Below are positions 16,625 through 26,029 of a stretch of 64,000 nucleotides of DNA, piece after piece. The stretch spans positions 558,001-622,000 of the forward strand of contig NZ_CP163435.1 in NCBI RefSeq assembly GCF_041051975.1, given 5' to 3'. Below the pieces are notes generated by a model. The model worked only from the letters and a program-made list of their open reading frames with translations, was not told the DNA's origin and searched no databases. Positions within the stretch are counted from its first letter, which is position 1, and each line of letters starts with the position of its first letter. The DNA comes from Streptomyces sp. R21. Its GTDB lineage: Bacteria > Actinomycetota > Actinomycetes > Streptomycetales > Streptomycetaceae. The position numbers and the translations under genes were made by a program.

Positions 16625-17680
16625 TCACGCAGCGGGCGGTACCGCCGAAAGCGCGTCGACCAGGGGACCAACGCCCAGGCGCCACGGGTCGGTTGCGGGC
16701 AGTCCCGTCTCGCTTTCCGCATCCCGTACGGCCTGTCGCGCCTCCGCTTCCGTCAGCCGCCATGTCGCCAGCGCGATGCCCACCACCTTGCTCGTGCCGC
16801 GCGGATGCAGCCAGTTCGCGGCTGTCTCGTTCATCCGCACCGCGTCCGTCAGGGACGGCAGAGGGCAGTGAGGGATGCCGTTGACCGAGGTCGCCCCGGA
16901 CTGGTGGCAGAGGATCATCGCATCGGGCAGCGCCCCGTGCAGCAGCCCGAGGGTCACCGCAGAGTACGCCGGGTGGTTCAACGACCCCTGTCCCTCGACG
17001 AAGACCCAGTCGTGCCGGGCAGCGTGGTCGAGTACGTGCCGCTCCACCAGCCCCGGCAGAAAGTCGCTGATGATGTGGTCGGCGGGCAGGCCGTCCCCGG
17101 AGATCATGATTCCGGTCTGCCCGGTGGCGAGGAACGAGCTGTCGAGACCGCGTCGCCGGGTCTCCGCGTGCAGTTCCAGAGACGTCGTCATCTTGCCCGC
17201 GAAGCCGTCCGTGCCGACGGTCAGTACCACCCGGCTGCCGGGGCGGTGACGCTCGTAGCCGGCGATGCGCCCTGTCGCCGGCGCCTTGCGTACGTCGTGG
17301 AGAGTGACTCCCCTGAGCTTGGCCAGAGCGCCGAGTTCCTCGTCCTCCGACAACATATGGTGCAGGCCGCTCACGACGTCCAGCCCCGCCTCCACGGCGT
17401 CGCGCACGCAGGAACGCCACAGCGGATCGAGCCCGTCTCCCGCCGGTGCCACCCCCACCAGGGCGGTGTCCGGCTGCCACTGCAGGGCTTCGCCGATGTT
17501 CGCCACCACGGGGATACGCCGCCCGAAGTCGAGTTCGAGTGCCTCGCCGGCGTCCTCCCCCGCTCTGCTGCTGTCGACCACCGCCACGACTTCGTCGGTG
17601 CGGTAGCGCAGCACACCGATCGCTGTCTTCGGTACATGGGGCCGCAGGCTCTGCTCGGCAAGGATGACGATACGGCTCAC
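16625..17680 (-). CDS. DUF1611 family P-loop protein
   Basis: This 351-residue protein matches DUF1611 (the family that includes the D-glutamate N-acetyltransferase subunit DgcN). It has an N-terminal Rossmann-like domain (AIGVLRYRTDEVVAVVDSSRAG) and a C-terminal P-loop-like domain (TVGTDGFAGKMTTSLELH, ATGQTGIMISGDGLPADHIISDF, VFVEGQGSLNHPAYS). ATG 17680 overlaps the stop of the MFS gene by 4 nt, so the two are translationally coupled. It converges with the ATP-grasp gene. Relatives occur near amino-acid metabolism and natural-product genes; a role in making or tailoring an amino-acid building block is inferred. Confidence 0.83.
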   Translation of the reverse strand: MSRIVILAEQSLRPHVPKTAIGVLRYRTDEVVAVVDSSRAGEDAGEALELDFGRRIPVVANIGEALQWQPDTALVGVAPAGDGLDPLWRSCVRDAVEAGLDVVSGLHHMLSEDEELGALAKLRGVTLHDVRKAPATGRIAGYERHRPGSRVVLTVGTDGFAGKMTTSLELHAETRRRGLDSSFLATGQTGIMISGDGLPADHIISDFLPGLVERHVLDHAARHDWVFVEGQGSLNHPAYSAVTLGLLHGALPDAMILCHQSGATSVNGIPHCPLPSLTDAVRMNETAANWLHPRGTSKVVGIALATWRLTEAEARQAVRDAESETGLPATDPWRLGVGPLVDALSAVPPAA

Positions 17681-18951
17681 GGTGATGCCTCACAGTCTGC
17701 AGAAGACGCCTGATGGGGACGATGGGCGGGAGCGCGGCGCCGCAGGCACCTCTCCACCACGGGTCCGGTGAGCAGGGCCGCCACGACGAAGCACACGCCG
17801 ACCGCGGCCCATCCGGGGATCCCCAGGGCCACGACCACGCTCGTGGCGGTCACCGGTCCTACGATGTCGGCCACGCCGGTGCCCATGCCGAAGATGCCCT
17901 GATACGCGCCCGGGGCACGTGGGTCCGCGAGGTCATAGGCAAAGCACCAGCCGGCAGCCGACGTCCACATCTCCCCATAGGTGAAGCAGACCGTCGCCAG
18001 CACGAGGACCACCACGGTGTGGACCAGCGGCAGTTGCCCGGCTGCTCCGTACAAGAGGCAGCCGACGAGCAGGGCCAGCGCACCCCGGGTGTTCACACGC
18101 ACCGCGGCGCGCGGCGAGTCGACGCGGCGGGAGGCACTGACCTGCAACAGGACGACCATCGCGGTGTTGAGCCCGATGACCAGGGCGGCCGTCGAGGGCG
18201 GAGCGTCCGTGTGGCCGAGTACCCACAGCGGCACGGCGATCGTCAGGACGCTGTTGCGCACGACGAGCAGTCCGCTCAGCAGCGCGACGGCCAAGTAGGG
18301 TCCGTCGCGCGGGCCACGCCCGCCAAAGCGATGCTGCAGTCGTGCTGTAGCCGGCACGGACGGCTTGGCCGACGGGAAGGCCGTCGACGGCAGCCGGAAG
18401 GTGGTCAGCGCCACGGTGGCCGTGAGCAGCGCTCCACCGGTGATCAGCCCGGCATACGCGGCCTGGGTCCCCATCTGGAGGGGCACGGCCGCCCCCAGGG
18501 TGCCGACGGCGAAGCCCAGGTTGTACACCGAACGCTGGTACGCCTTGAACTCCACCCGGGAGTCCTGGTCCATGAGTTGGCCGATGAGGGTGTTCTCGGC
18601 GACGCGGCGTACGCCCAGACCGACAGTCACCAGGCACGCCACGACCAGGAACTCGCCGTACGAGTTGACCAGCAGGAAGCAGGCCATCGAAGCCGCGGCC
18701 ACCAGCGACACGACGATGGACAGCACCCGCGCGCCGACGCGGTCGGCGAGCCGTCCGGCGGGCGCCAGCACGGCGACGGCCAGGGCACTGCCGAGGGACA
18801 TTCCGAGCCCCACCGCTCCGCTTCCCAGACCTACCGAGCGGGTGAAGTAGACGGCGGTGAACGGGACCACCGAGCCGAGACCGGCCGCCCCGGCAAAGGA
18901 GCCGGCGGCGAGCCAGCGCCCCGGTCCGCGGGCAGGGAGCCCCCATTTCAT
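17677..18951 (-). CDS. MFS transporter, probable exporter of the cluster product
   Basis: This 424-residue protein has about 12 hydrophobic membrane segments. The MFS signature after TM2 is GRLADRVGARVLSIVVSLV and there is a long polar central loop (FRLPSTAFPSAKPSVPATARLQHRFGGRGPRDGP). ATG 18951 has GAGGGCGG upstream. It is the first gene of a two-gene operon with DUF1611 and diverges from the second ATP-grasp gene. Export of the pathway product or self-resistance is the natural inference from its place in the cluster. The substrate is unknown. Confidence 0.87.
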   Translation of the reverse strand: MKWGLPARGPGRWLAAGSFAGAAGLGSVVPFTAVYFTRSVGLGSGAVGLGMSLGSALAVAVLAPAGRLADRVGARVLSIVVSLVAAASMACFLLVNSYGEFLVVACLVTVGLGVRRVAENTLIGQLMDQDSRVEFKAYQRSVYNLGFAVGTLGAAVPLQMGTQAAYAGLITGGALLTATVALTTFRLPSTAFPSAKPSVPATARLQHRFGGRGPRDGPYLAVALLSGLLVVRNSVLTIAVPLWVLGHTDAPPSTAALVIGLNTAMVVLLQVSASRRVDSPRAAVRVNTRGALALLVGCLLYGAAGQLPLVHTVVVLVLATVCFTYGEMWTSAAGWCFAYDLADPRAPGAYQGIFGMGTGVADIVGPVTATSVVVALGIPGWAAVGVCFVVAALLTGPVVERCLRRRAPAHRPHQASSADCEASP

Positions 18952-19040
18952 CGGTCCGCCCTCAGCCGTCGACGCCCGCGGCGTTTGCCGACGGACAGGT
19001 GCGCGCAGGATGGGCATGACCCCGAACAGCCGCCTGGCGC

Positions 19041-20222
19041 ATGGAGGTTCCGTTGCACGCGTTGCTGATCGGTTCGCGTCCCAGAGAGGCATACTCGGCA
19101 CTGGCCCGGCTGGGCGTGCCGTTCGACGTTGTCCTGGAGGACGGCGAGGAGCCGGGACCGGATGCCGGCCGGGCACGCCACATTCACCGGCGCCCTTATG
19201 TCAGTGATCCCCAGAGTGTGCTGACAGTGCCTCGGCTCTTCGACTACGCGGGCGTCTACTCCTTCACCGAGGGAGGGCTGTTCGCCGCCTCCCTGGTCAC
19301 CGCTGCCGTAGGACTTCCCGGACCGTCGCCCGCCGCCGTGCTGGCAACGCGGAACAAGTACCTGATGCGCTGCACTCTGGCGTCCCATGAGGTGACGCAG
19401 TTGCCCTTCGGTCTCCTGGAGCGGGACACACCGCCCGCCGACGCCTACCCGCTGATCGTGAAACCGATCGCCGGCAGCGGCAGCGCGGGAGTTCGGCGGC
19501 TTGACGACCCCGCGTCCTTCAAAGAGGTGCTTCAAGAGGTAATTGAGGAAGGCGTACCCGACGGCTCCCTGATGTGGGAGTCGTGCTTCAACGGTCCGCA
19601 GTACACCGTCGAAGGGATGCACGACGGCGCGGATTTCCGCGCCGTCGCCGTCACGGGGAAAGTTCTCTCCGGCCCGCCGCACTTCGTCGTACTGGAACAC
19701 GAAAGCCCCGCCGCGCTGGAGCCGGAGATCCGGGAGAACCTCGTGGCGTACGCACGCCAGTGCCTGGCTGCCCTCGGCGTCCGGTACGCGGCCACTCACA
19801 CGGAGATCGCCTTCCACGACGGCCAACCCCAGCTCATCGAAACCCACACCAGGCCGGGCGGCGACACCGTCCCCGTCATCGCCGCGCTGACCACCGGATG
19901 GGACCAGTACGAGCTGGTGCTGGGAGCAGGGTGGGCGGAGCGCGCCGGGCAGCTGGCCACGCAGCGCCGAGAGGTCCGCGGCCAGGTCGCCCGAACCCTG
20001 CACCTCACCGCCGAGGACACCACGCCCGAGAGCCTGGCCGACGCTTCGTGGCTCGAGGACTTCCCGGAGTTCGTACGAGTCGGTCATGCCTGCCGCTTCC
20101 CAGGACCGGGACCGGCTGATCCTCGGTGGGGCCACATCCTGATAGCGGGCGACGACCGGGAGCGGCTCGCGGACACCAGCCGCCGCATACGCGCCCGGGT
20201 CCGTAGGGATCGGCCCAGCTGA
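19041..20222 (+). CDS. second ATP-grasp ligase
   Basis: This 393-residue ATP-grasp protein is only distantly similar to the one at 15.3 kb. Motifs are YSFTEGGLFAASLVTAAVGLPGPSP, TRNKYLMRCTLASHEV, YPLIVKPIAGSGSAGVRR and the metal-binding HTEIAFHDGQPQLIETHTRPGG. ATG 19041 has no obvious ribosome binding site; TTG 19053 is preceded by TGGAGG and may be the real start. It is divergent from the MFS gene, with a 89-bp shared promoter region. Two ATP-grasp ligases in one cluster suggest a dipeptide-like or multiply ligated product. The order of use is unknown. Confidence 0.85.
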   Translation: MEVPLHALLIGSRPREAYSALARLGVPFDVVLEDGEEPGPDAGRARHIHRRPYVSDPQSVLTVPRLFDYAGVYSFTEGGLFAASLVTAAVGLPGPSPAAVLATRNKYLMRCTLASHEVTQLPFGLLERDTPPADAYPLIVKPIAGSGSAGVRRLDDPASFKEVLQEVIEEGVPDGSLMWESCFNGPQYTVEGMHDGADFRAVAVTGKVLSGPPHFVVLEHESPAALEPEIRENLVAYARQCLAALGVRYAATHTEIAFHDGQPQLIETHTRPGGDTVPVIAALTTGWDQYELVLGAGWAERAGQLATQRREVRGQVARTLHLTAEDTTPESLADASWLEDFPEFVRVGHACRFPGPGPADPRWGHILIAGDDRERLADTSRRIRARVRRDRPS

Positions 20223-20509
20223 GCCGCCACCGACTGACTGTGCGATGCCGGACGCCATCCCGCCCCTGCGGATGCCGATTGTCAACGTGCCCACCCGACC
20301 CACAGATCGTCCCACGGTCATACCCCCATGCTGGACTCAGCCCAGAGCACCCACCTCGCGTACCGCTGGAGTCTGGAGCGGCCGCGCGTCATTCTCCGTA
20401 ATACGGCGGTCTGCTCCCCCTCACCTGTACGGCCCACCAGGCATGCCGACGGGCCGTAAAGAGGAGGGAATGAAAGGGTCCACCAGCCTCAGCAGCTCTG
20501 GAGCGACCC

Positions 20510-21847
20510 ATGACCAGCCCGCACGAGCCGACGACTCCTGAGCCCCCGCCCAAGGAGAGCGCGGTCGGCGAGGCAGACGGCCACCGGCGCGGGGGGCCGG
20601 CCGCACGGATCGCCCGGAATACGGCTTCGGCCGTGCTCATCGTCCTCACCTGCATCCTGGTGCCCATCGCGTTGATCACCGTGTGGGTGCATGACATCGC
20701 CCTCGACACCGACCGGTACGTGTCCACGATGGCCCCGCTCGCCACCGACCCGGCCATCCAGGACGCCGCGGTCAGGCGCACCGTAGAGGCCGTCGATGTG
20801 CGCGTGGACGGCCGCGAGGTGACCTCGGATCTCGCCGCCTGGATGCAGTCCCAGGGCCTGCCACCGCGCGCCGCCCAGGCCGTCAAGGGGCTGGCTCCGC
20901 AGTTCGACTCCGCGGTCGAGCAGTCGGTGACCAAGGTGGCCACCCGGTTCATCCACGGCGACAAGTTCGCCGCCATCTGGACAGGCGCGAACCGGACGGC
21001 CCACTCCACGGTCGTCCACGCCCTCACCGGCCAGGGGCGCGGTGCCATCGGCGTCGACGAGGGCACGGTCACCCTGGACGTCGGCACCGCGGTGGAAAAG
21101 ATCAAGCAAGACCTCGTGGACGCCGGACTGTCTCCCGCGAGTCATATCCCGGACGTCAACAAGAAGATGGTCCTGTTCCAGTCCGACCAACTGGGCAAGA
21201 TCCGCAAGGGCGCGCACCTGCTGGACGTGATGGGGAACTGGATCCTGCCGCTCACCGTGCTGATCGGCGCGGCCGGGGTCCTGCTGGCCCACCGCCGCCG
21301 GCGAGCGCTGGCCCGTACGGCGCTCGGCGGGGCGTTCGCCTGTCTGCTCGTGGTGATCGTGCTGGTGATCGCCCGGCGCTACTACCTCGACCATCTCCCC
21401 GCACAGGTGCAGTCCAAGGACGCGGCCGCCGCCATCTTCGACACGCTGTTGCACTTTCTGCGGGTCAGCCTGCGCACCGCGATCGTCCTGGGCGTCGTCA
21501 TCGCGCTGGGCGCCTATCTGATCGGCCCCGGCCGCCTGCCACGCGCCGTGCGCGGCGCGTCCGAGCGCACTGCCGATTCCGCGGCCGGGTGGGCGTACCA
21601 GCATCAGGTGCGCACCGGGCCGGTGGGGACCTGGGTCCAGGCCCACCGCCGGTGGATCACCGTGGGGGCCCTGCTCATCGTGGCGCTGGTCTTCGCGCTG
21701 TGGAACCACCCGACGGCGCTGACGGTCCTGTTCCTGGTGCTGATCCTCCTCGCCGTGCTCGCGCTGGTCGCCCTGCTGGCAGCCGGTGGCCGCGCCGCCC
21801 TGCACGCCGAGCACGCCGATGCACCGCCGACGGACGCCGGAGGGTGA
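20510..21847 (+). CDS. multi-pass membrane protein
   Basis: This 445-residue protein has a polar, Pro-rich N-terminus of about 35 residues and one membrane helix near 40-60 (ASAVLIVLTCILVPIALITVWV). A large, probably external, domain with an Ala- and Val-rich helical pattern (TDRYVSTMAPLATDPAIQDAAVRRTVEAVD) spans about 65-240. Three or four more membrane helices lie between 240 and 430. The layout matches a common Streptomyces hypothetical membrane protein family with no known function. The 287 bp before it hold no gene and probably contain its promoter. It is followed by small SHOCT and DUF6325-type genes. Confidence 0.8.
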   Translation: MTSPHEPTTPEPPPKESAVGEADGHRRGGPAARIARNTASAVLIVLTCILVPIALITVWVHDIALDTDRYVSTMAPLATDPAIQDAAVRRTVEAVDVRVDGREVTSDLAAWMQSQGLPPRAAQAVKGLAPQFDSAVEQSVTKVATRFIHGDKFAAIWTGANRTAHSTVVHALTGQGRGAIGVDEGTVTLDVGTAVEKIKQDLVDAGLSPASHIPDVNKKMVLFQSDQLGKIRKGAHLLDVMGNWILPLTVLIGAAGVLLAHRRRRALARTALGGAFACLLVVIVLVIARRYYLDHLPAQVQSKDAAAAIFDTLLHFLRVSLRTAIVLGVVIALGAYLIGPGRLPRAVRGASERTADSAAGWAYQHQVRTGPVGTWVQAHRRWITVGALLIVALVFALWNHPTALTVLFLVLILLAVLALVALLAAGGRAALHAEHADAPPTDAGG

Positions 21848-21917
21848 GTCGCGCCTCCGCCGCCCGTTGGCCACTCGGAGCGGGTGATTTCCGTGCCCGA
21901 GCTCCCGCCCTTCACCC

Positions 21918-22241
21918 ATGCCAGGTGGTGCGGTGGCGGCCGACCTGCCGCAACGTGGAGAACAACCGGACATCGAGGATCTGCGGGACGTGGCGGCCGA
22001 CATCGTGGCCCGCCGTACGCTCGGTCTCGTCGGCGTCGAGGACGTGGGCGAGACAGCCACCCTGATGGACGCCGACGCCACGGTGCTGGCCCTGCTCGTG
22101 GAGAACGTCTGGGCCCGCGACGTCGCCGCCGAGGTACGCCGTCACGACGGCCGTCTCGTGGCGAGCGTCCGCATCCCCTACGAGCAGATCACCGAGGCGG
22201 AGGCCGACCTGTCGGCCGCGGCCACCGGACAGCCTGCCTGA
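21918..22241 (+). CDS. DUF6325-like protein, N-terminally short
   Basis: This 107-residue frame has a C-terminal half, ATVLALLVENVWARDVAAEVRRHDGRLVASVRIP, which fits the end of DUF6325 proteins found beside SHOCT genes. The usual start of that family (MGPVEVLVV-type strand and about 40 residues) is missing; instead residues 1-18 are MPGGAVAADLPQRGEQPD, with no good ribosome binding site at ATG 21918. It may be a 5'-truncated relic still in frame, or use another start. The SHOCT gene follows 17 nt later. Confidence 0.55.
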   Translation: MPGGAVAADLPQRGEQPDIEDLRDVAADIVARRTLGLVGVEDVGETATLMDADATVLALLVENVWARDVAAEVRRHDGRLVASVRIPYEQITEAEADLSAAATGQPA

Positions 22242-22258
22242 CCCGGAGGAGCGTCATC

Positions 22259-22555
22259 ATGCCTTTCGCACGCCCTGCTCGTCCCCTGCTGCGCGGAGCC
22301 CTGGTCGGAGGCACGGCGTACGCCGCCGGCCGCCGCACGGCCCGCGCACAGCAACAGGAAGCCGAACAGCAGGAAGCTGTACGGCAGGCGCAGCAGGCAG
22401 CTCAGCCGACCGCGCAGGACCCCGCCCCGCCCCAACAGCCGTCGGCCGGCGGCGGGTTGCTCGACGAACTCACCCGGCTGGGCGAGCTGCGCACCCAAGG
22501 CCTGCTCACCGAGGCGGAGTTCACCGCCGCCAAGTCTCAACTACTGGGGACCTGA
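22259..22555 (+). CDS. SHOCT-domain protein
   Basis: This 98-residue protein has an N-terminal hydrophobic patch (LLRGALVGGTAYAAGRRTARA), a Gln- and Ala-rich linker of about 40 residues, and a C-terminal SHOCT motif (LLDELTRLGELRTQGLLTEAEFTAAKSQLL). Start ATG 22259 has CGGAGGAG upstream. SHOCT helices are small oligomerisation or anchoring modules. It lies 17 nt after the DUF6325-like gene, a pairing common in Streptomyces. The two are probably one transcript. Confidence 0.82.
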   Translation: MPFARPARPLLRGALVGGTAYAAGRRTARAQQQEAEQQEAVRQAQQAAQPTAQDPAPPQQPSAGGGLLDELTRLGELRTQGLLTEAEFTAAKSQLLGT

Positions 22556-22595
22556 CGGCCGGAGGACGCATCAGCCCGCCGTACCAGCGACCGGT

Positions 22596-25319
22596 TCAGA
22601 GCAGCCCCAGTTCCCTGGCCCGCCGCACCGCCTCGCCACGGCGGCTCGCGGACAGCTTGCGGTAGATGCTCTTGAGGTGGGTCTTGACGGTGTTCACCGA
22701 CAGGTAGAGCTCGGCGGCCATCTCGTCGGTCGACATCACCTGCGCCAGGCATTCCAGCACGTCGTGCTCACGCGCACTGAGCGCCTCCACGACGAGAACC
22801 TGCACCGTCCCGGCGGGGCGCGCGCTCGGGGTGGCGAAGGGCTCGGCGGGAAGCCAGTCGTGGGCCGGAACCAGCGGATCGTGCAGGGCGCGGCGCAGCC
22901 ACGGCCCGGCTTCCAGGAAGGGGCGGCGCAGCTGTTCGGGGCGGGCGAGACCCAGCGCGCGGACGACCAGGCACCGTGCCGCGACCGTGTCTCCCTGGCA
23001 GTCCGCGGCCTCCGCCCGGGCAAGCAGGGTCCGTACGGTGATGGCGGGACCGGTTCCGGGATCGGTGGGGACGGAGTCGAGGATGTCGATCGCCGTCCCG
23101 TTGTCACCGGAGGCGATCCGGGCGCGCGCCGCGATGACGGCGCAGTCCGGTGTTTCGGTCACCGCCTCGTCCAGTGCGTCCAGCGCGGCTTCGGGATGTC
23201 CCTGGGCCAGATGTGCGTGGGACCGGGCCAGTGCCAGACGAGAGCGCACCCATGGGGAGCGCACGCCTGCGGCGGACCGGTCCTCCGCGCCGGTCAGCGC
23301 GTACAGAGAGCCCTCCGGGTCGCCTTCGGCCAGCAGCATGCGTGAGTTCAGGATGGTGATTCCGGCGGCGACGACGGGGTCGTCGTGGGCGCCGGAGGAT
23401 GCGGCGGCACGATCGAGATCGGCGCGGGCGGATGCCCGCTCGTCACGGTCGATGGCGGTGGCGGCCAGGACCAGGTGGGCGACGCCGCTGCAGAGCGGCA
23501 GGGGCAGCCCGGCCCGCTCCGCCACCGCGACGGCCTCGCGCGCCGAGGCCTCGGCCTTCCCGGGCCACCCGCGCAGGAAGTCGATCAGGGCGATGCGGCC
23601 GAGCGCCTCGTGCCCCGACGACGCCGTGCCGGGATGTCCGGACGCCTCGACCGCCGCGCACAGTGCCTCGCGGGCGGCGTCGAGCTGCCCGGCCCACAGT
23701 TCCGCGGAGCCGAGACCGGTCAGCAGCAGTGCGGGCAGTTCGGGATGGTCCGCCAGTCGCTCGGCGGGCACCTGGCGCTCCAGCTGCTCGGCATCCCTCG
23801 CGGCCGTCTGGGCCATGGCTGCCGAGCCGAGCAGCCGGCCCGCCAGAACACGGAGAAACGCGTGGCTCAGTCGGGCGGCAGCGCTGCCCTGCGCCCCGTG
23901 CGCGAGGTACTCCTCGGCCCGCTCCAGATGGGCGAGGCCGCTCGTGACGTCATAGCGGGCGAGATCCCGTGCGGCGCGCACCAGCTCCGGCGCCGGACCG
24001 TCGGCATCGGGGGCCATGGCCGAGAAGACCTCTCCCAGCCGGTTGGCGTCCAGGCCGGTGAACAGCTGGCCGATCGCGAGCTGGTCGACGAACTGGGCGG
24101 CGGCGAACTCCCAGTCCCCGGCCGCCACCGCGTGCGGAAGGGCGTCGGTGAACTGCCCGGCATCGCAGAACCAGCGTGCCGCCCTGCGGTGCAGCTCCCC
24201 CTCCAGCCCGGGATGCCGGAAGCGCAGATGGGCCCGCAGGATCTCCGAGAAGAGAGGGTGGTGCCGGTACCAGGAGTGTCCGACGGCGGTGACGAAGGCG
24301 TTCGCCCGCTCGAGCGAGATCAGGATGCCCTCGCTGTCCTCACGGCCGGTCAGCGCGTTCGCCAGGTCGGGGTGGGTCCGTTCCAGCACGCTGGTACGCA
24401 GCAGCAGCTCCTGGGTCTGCGCGGGCTGCCTGGCCAGCACCTCGCCGAGCAGGTAGTCCGCCACCGTGCTGTGTCCCGCTTCGAACTCCTTCAGGAACCT
24501 GTCGGGATCGTCCGCCTCCTGCATGGCCAGGGCGCACAGCCGCAGCCCCGCCGCCCAGCCCTCGGTGCGCTCGGTCAGCGTCCGTGCCGCCTCGTCCGGC
24601 CGGCTCAGACCATGACGCGCCAGCAGTACGGCCGCTTCCTGCGCGGTGAAGGCCAGATCGCCGCCGCGGATGTCGGCGATCTCGCCGGCAGCACGCCAAC
24701 GGTGGAGCGGCAGCAGTGGCTCCACCCGGCTGACCAGGACGAGGCGCAGCCCGGCGGCGGCGTGGCGGAGCACGAACTCGAGCTGGCCGGCGATCTCCGG
24801 GGAGGGCACCCGCTCGAACTCGTCGAGAACGAGCAGCACGGGGTCCGTGCGCCCGCTCAGATGGGCGGCGAGGCGGGCGAGGAGCAACTGGTCGACCTCG
24901 TCGGCGCGTGCCGGGCTGCCGATGTCGGGCGGCAGATCCAGTCCATGATGGCGCAGCGCTGCCAGAACGTAGGCCCAGAACATTCCCGGGGCGTTGTCGT
25001 CGGGCTCCACGGTCAGCCATGCCGTGGGCCACGAGACCCGGCGCTGTCGGAGCCAGTCAGCGACGAGGAGCGTCTTGCCCGCCCCGGCCGAGCCGTTGAC
25101 CAGCACCAGCGGCCGGTTCACGCCGTCGGCCAGCCGTTCCGTGAGGCGTGATCGTCGTACGAACGTCGGCGGGACCGTCGGGATGGCGAAGCGGGTGGAG
25201 AGGAGCGGGGCACCGGACGGCGTGAGCATCCGCGACGGCGGATCGGACGAGGCGGGAAAAGGCTCGCTTCCCGCTGCGCGGGCTCCGGGTCGGGAGCCTG
25301 CCGTTTCACCCATGGCCAT
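22596..25319 (-). CDS. MalT-type LuxR family transcriptional regulator (LAL)
   Basis: This is a protein of about 907 residues. An N-terminal STAND-type ATPase has Walker A NGSAGAGKT near residue 75-83 and LVLDEFERVPSPEIAGQLEF as Walker B. A winged and helical middle part (HSWYRHHPLFSEILRAHLRFRHP) and TPR-like helices follow. The C-terminal LuxR HTH is EALSAREHDVLECLAQVMSTDEMAAELYLSVNTVKTHLKSIYRKL. ATG 25319 and 25313 lack strong ribosome binding sites and ATG 25367 is also in frame, so the start is uncertain. Such regulators are ATP-dependent activators, often of secondary metabolism. It does not overlap the cluster at 5-20 kb but could act there. Confidence 0.88.
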   Translation of the reverse strand: MAMGETAGSRPGARAAGSEPFPASSDPPSRMLTPSGAPLLSTRFAIPTVPPTFVRRSRLTERLADGVNRPLVLVNGSAGAGKTLLVADWLRQRRVSWPTAWLTVEPDDNAPGMFWAYVLAALRHHGLDLPPDIGSPARADEVDQLLLARLAAHLSGRTDPVLLVLDEFERVPSPEIAGQLEFVLRHAAAGLRLVLVSRVEPLLPLHRWRAAGEIADIRGGDLAFTAQEAAVLLARHGLSRPDEAARTLTERTEGWAAGLRLCALAMQEADDPDRFLKEFEAGHSTVADYLLGEVLARQPAQTQELLLRTSVLERTHPDLANALTGREDSEGILISLERANAFVTAVGHSWYRHHPLFSEILRAHLRFRHPGLEGELHRRAARWFCDAGQFTDALPHAVAAGDWEFAAAQFVDQLAIGQLFTGLDANRLGEVFSAMAPDADGPAPELVRAARDLARYDVTSGLAHLERAEEYLAHGAQGSAAARLSHAFLRVLAGRLLGSAAMAQTAARDAEQLERQVPAERLADHPELPALLLTGLGSAELWAGQLDAAREALCAAVEASGHPGTASSGHEALGRIALIDFLRGWPGKAEASAREAVAVAERAGLPLPLCSGVAHLVLAATAIDRDERASARADLDRAAASSGAHDDPVVAAGITILNSRMLLAEGDPEGSLYALTGAEDRSAAGVRSPWVRSRLALARSHAHLAQGHPEAALDALDEAVTETPDCAVIAARARIASGDNGTAIDILDSVPTDPGTGPAITVRTLLARAEAADCQGDTVAARCLVVRALGLARPEQLRRPFLEAGPWLRRALHDPLVPAHDWLPAEPFATPSARPAGTVQVLVVEALSAREHDVLECLAQVMSTDEMAAELYLSVNTVKTHLKSIYRKLSASRRGEAVRRARELGLL

Positions 25320-25690
25320 CACCGGGACAGGTTCGGGGGCAGGTACAAATAAGCATCTTCTGCACATCCCTTTCCTCATGATCGTACGTGCTGTACGGGT
25401 CACCTCGCGCGGGCGATCCGTCCGCGGCCGATCGGCGTGACGGTTCCGGGGTGCACGCACCGTCCGCGGCCGGGTGGGCGGCTCTGGGCACGTTCTCCCT
25501 GTTCACCGGGGCGTGGCTGCCTGTGCCGTCCTTGCCGGGAGCGACAATCCTGGCCCTGCTGGAGCGACGTCACCCCGGCCGGGTGAGGCGGCGCAGCCCC
25601 CTCGGGCGGAGGCTGAAGGGGGCCACCACGACAGTGGCCGGAGTCCTTGGGCGCCGGTGTCGACCTGGACCCGGTGGATGTCGCCGATGA

Positions 25691-25960
25691 AGGCCCACCG
25701 TCGTACTCCCCTACCTCGGCGTCTTCGTCTACCTGATCGCGCGGGGGCGCGGCATGGGCGAGCGCGAGCTGCGGCACGCCCGGAAGTCCGAGGCGGCGTT
25801 CCGCGACTACGTGCGCGAGACCGCCGCGACGGGCGGCTCCGGCGGCGGGACGGGCGGGAGCGCCGACGAACTGACCAAGCTGGCCGAGCTCAAGAACCAC
25901 GGAGACCTGACGGTCGACGAGTACGAGCGCGCCAAGGCCAAGGTCCTCACGGCCGTCTGA
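25691..25960 (+). pseudogene. PLDc_N/SHOCT protein, 5'-truncated
   Basis: The frame TVVLPYLGVFVYLIARGRGMGERELRHARKSE, then ADELTKLAELKNHGDLTVDEYERAKAKVL, is the second membrane helix and SHOCT tail of a well-known small Streptomyces membrane protein. The first helix and about 40 residues are missing, and a stop lies in frame at 25688. Only the internal ATG 25754 could start a 68-residue soluble remnant. The preceding 25.44-25.69 kb holds no recognisable gene. Confidence 0.65.
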
Positions 25961-26029
25961 CGCCACGGCACGAATCGCGAGCCTCGCCGCCTTCGTCCGC
26001 AGTCTCAGCCAAGGGCACGAACTGACCGA

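Noticed and set aside
18965..20321. A long minus-strand frame opposite the second ATP-grasp gene
   Set aside because: The plus-strand ATP-grasp motifs are complete; the antisense frame has no recognisable protein features.
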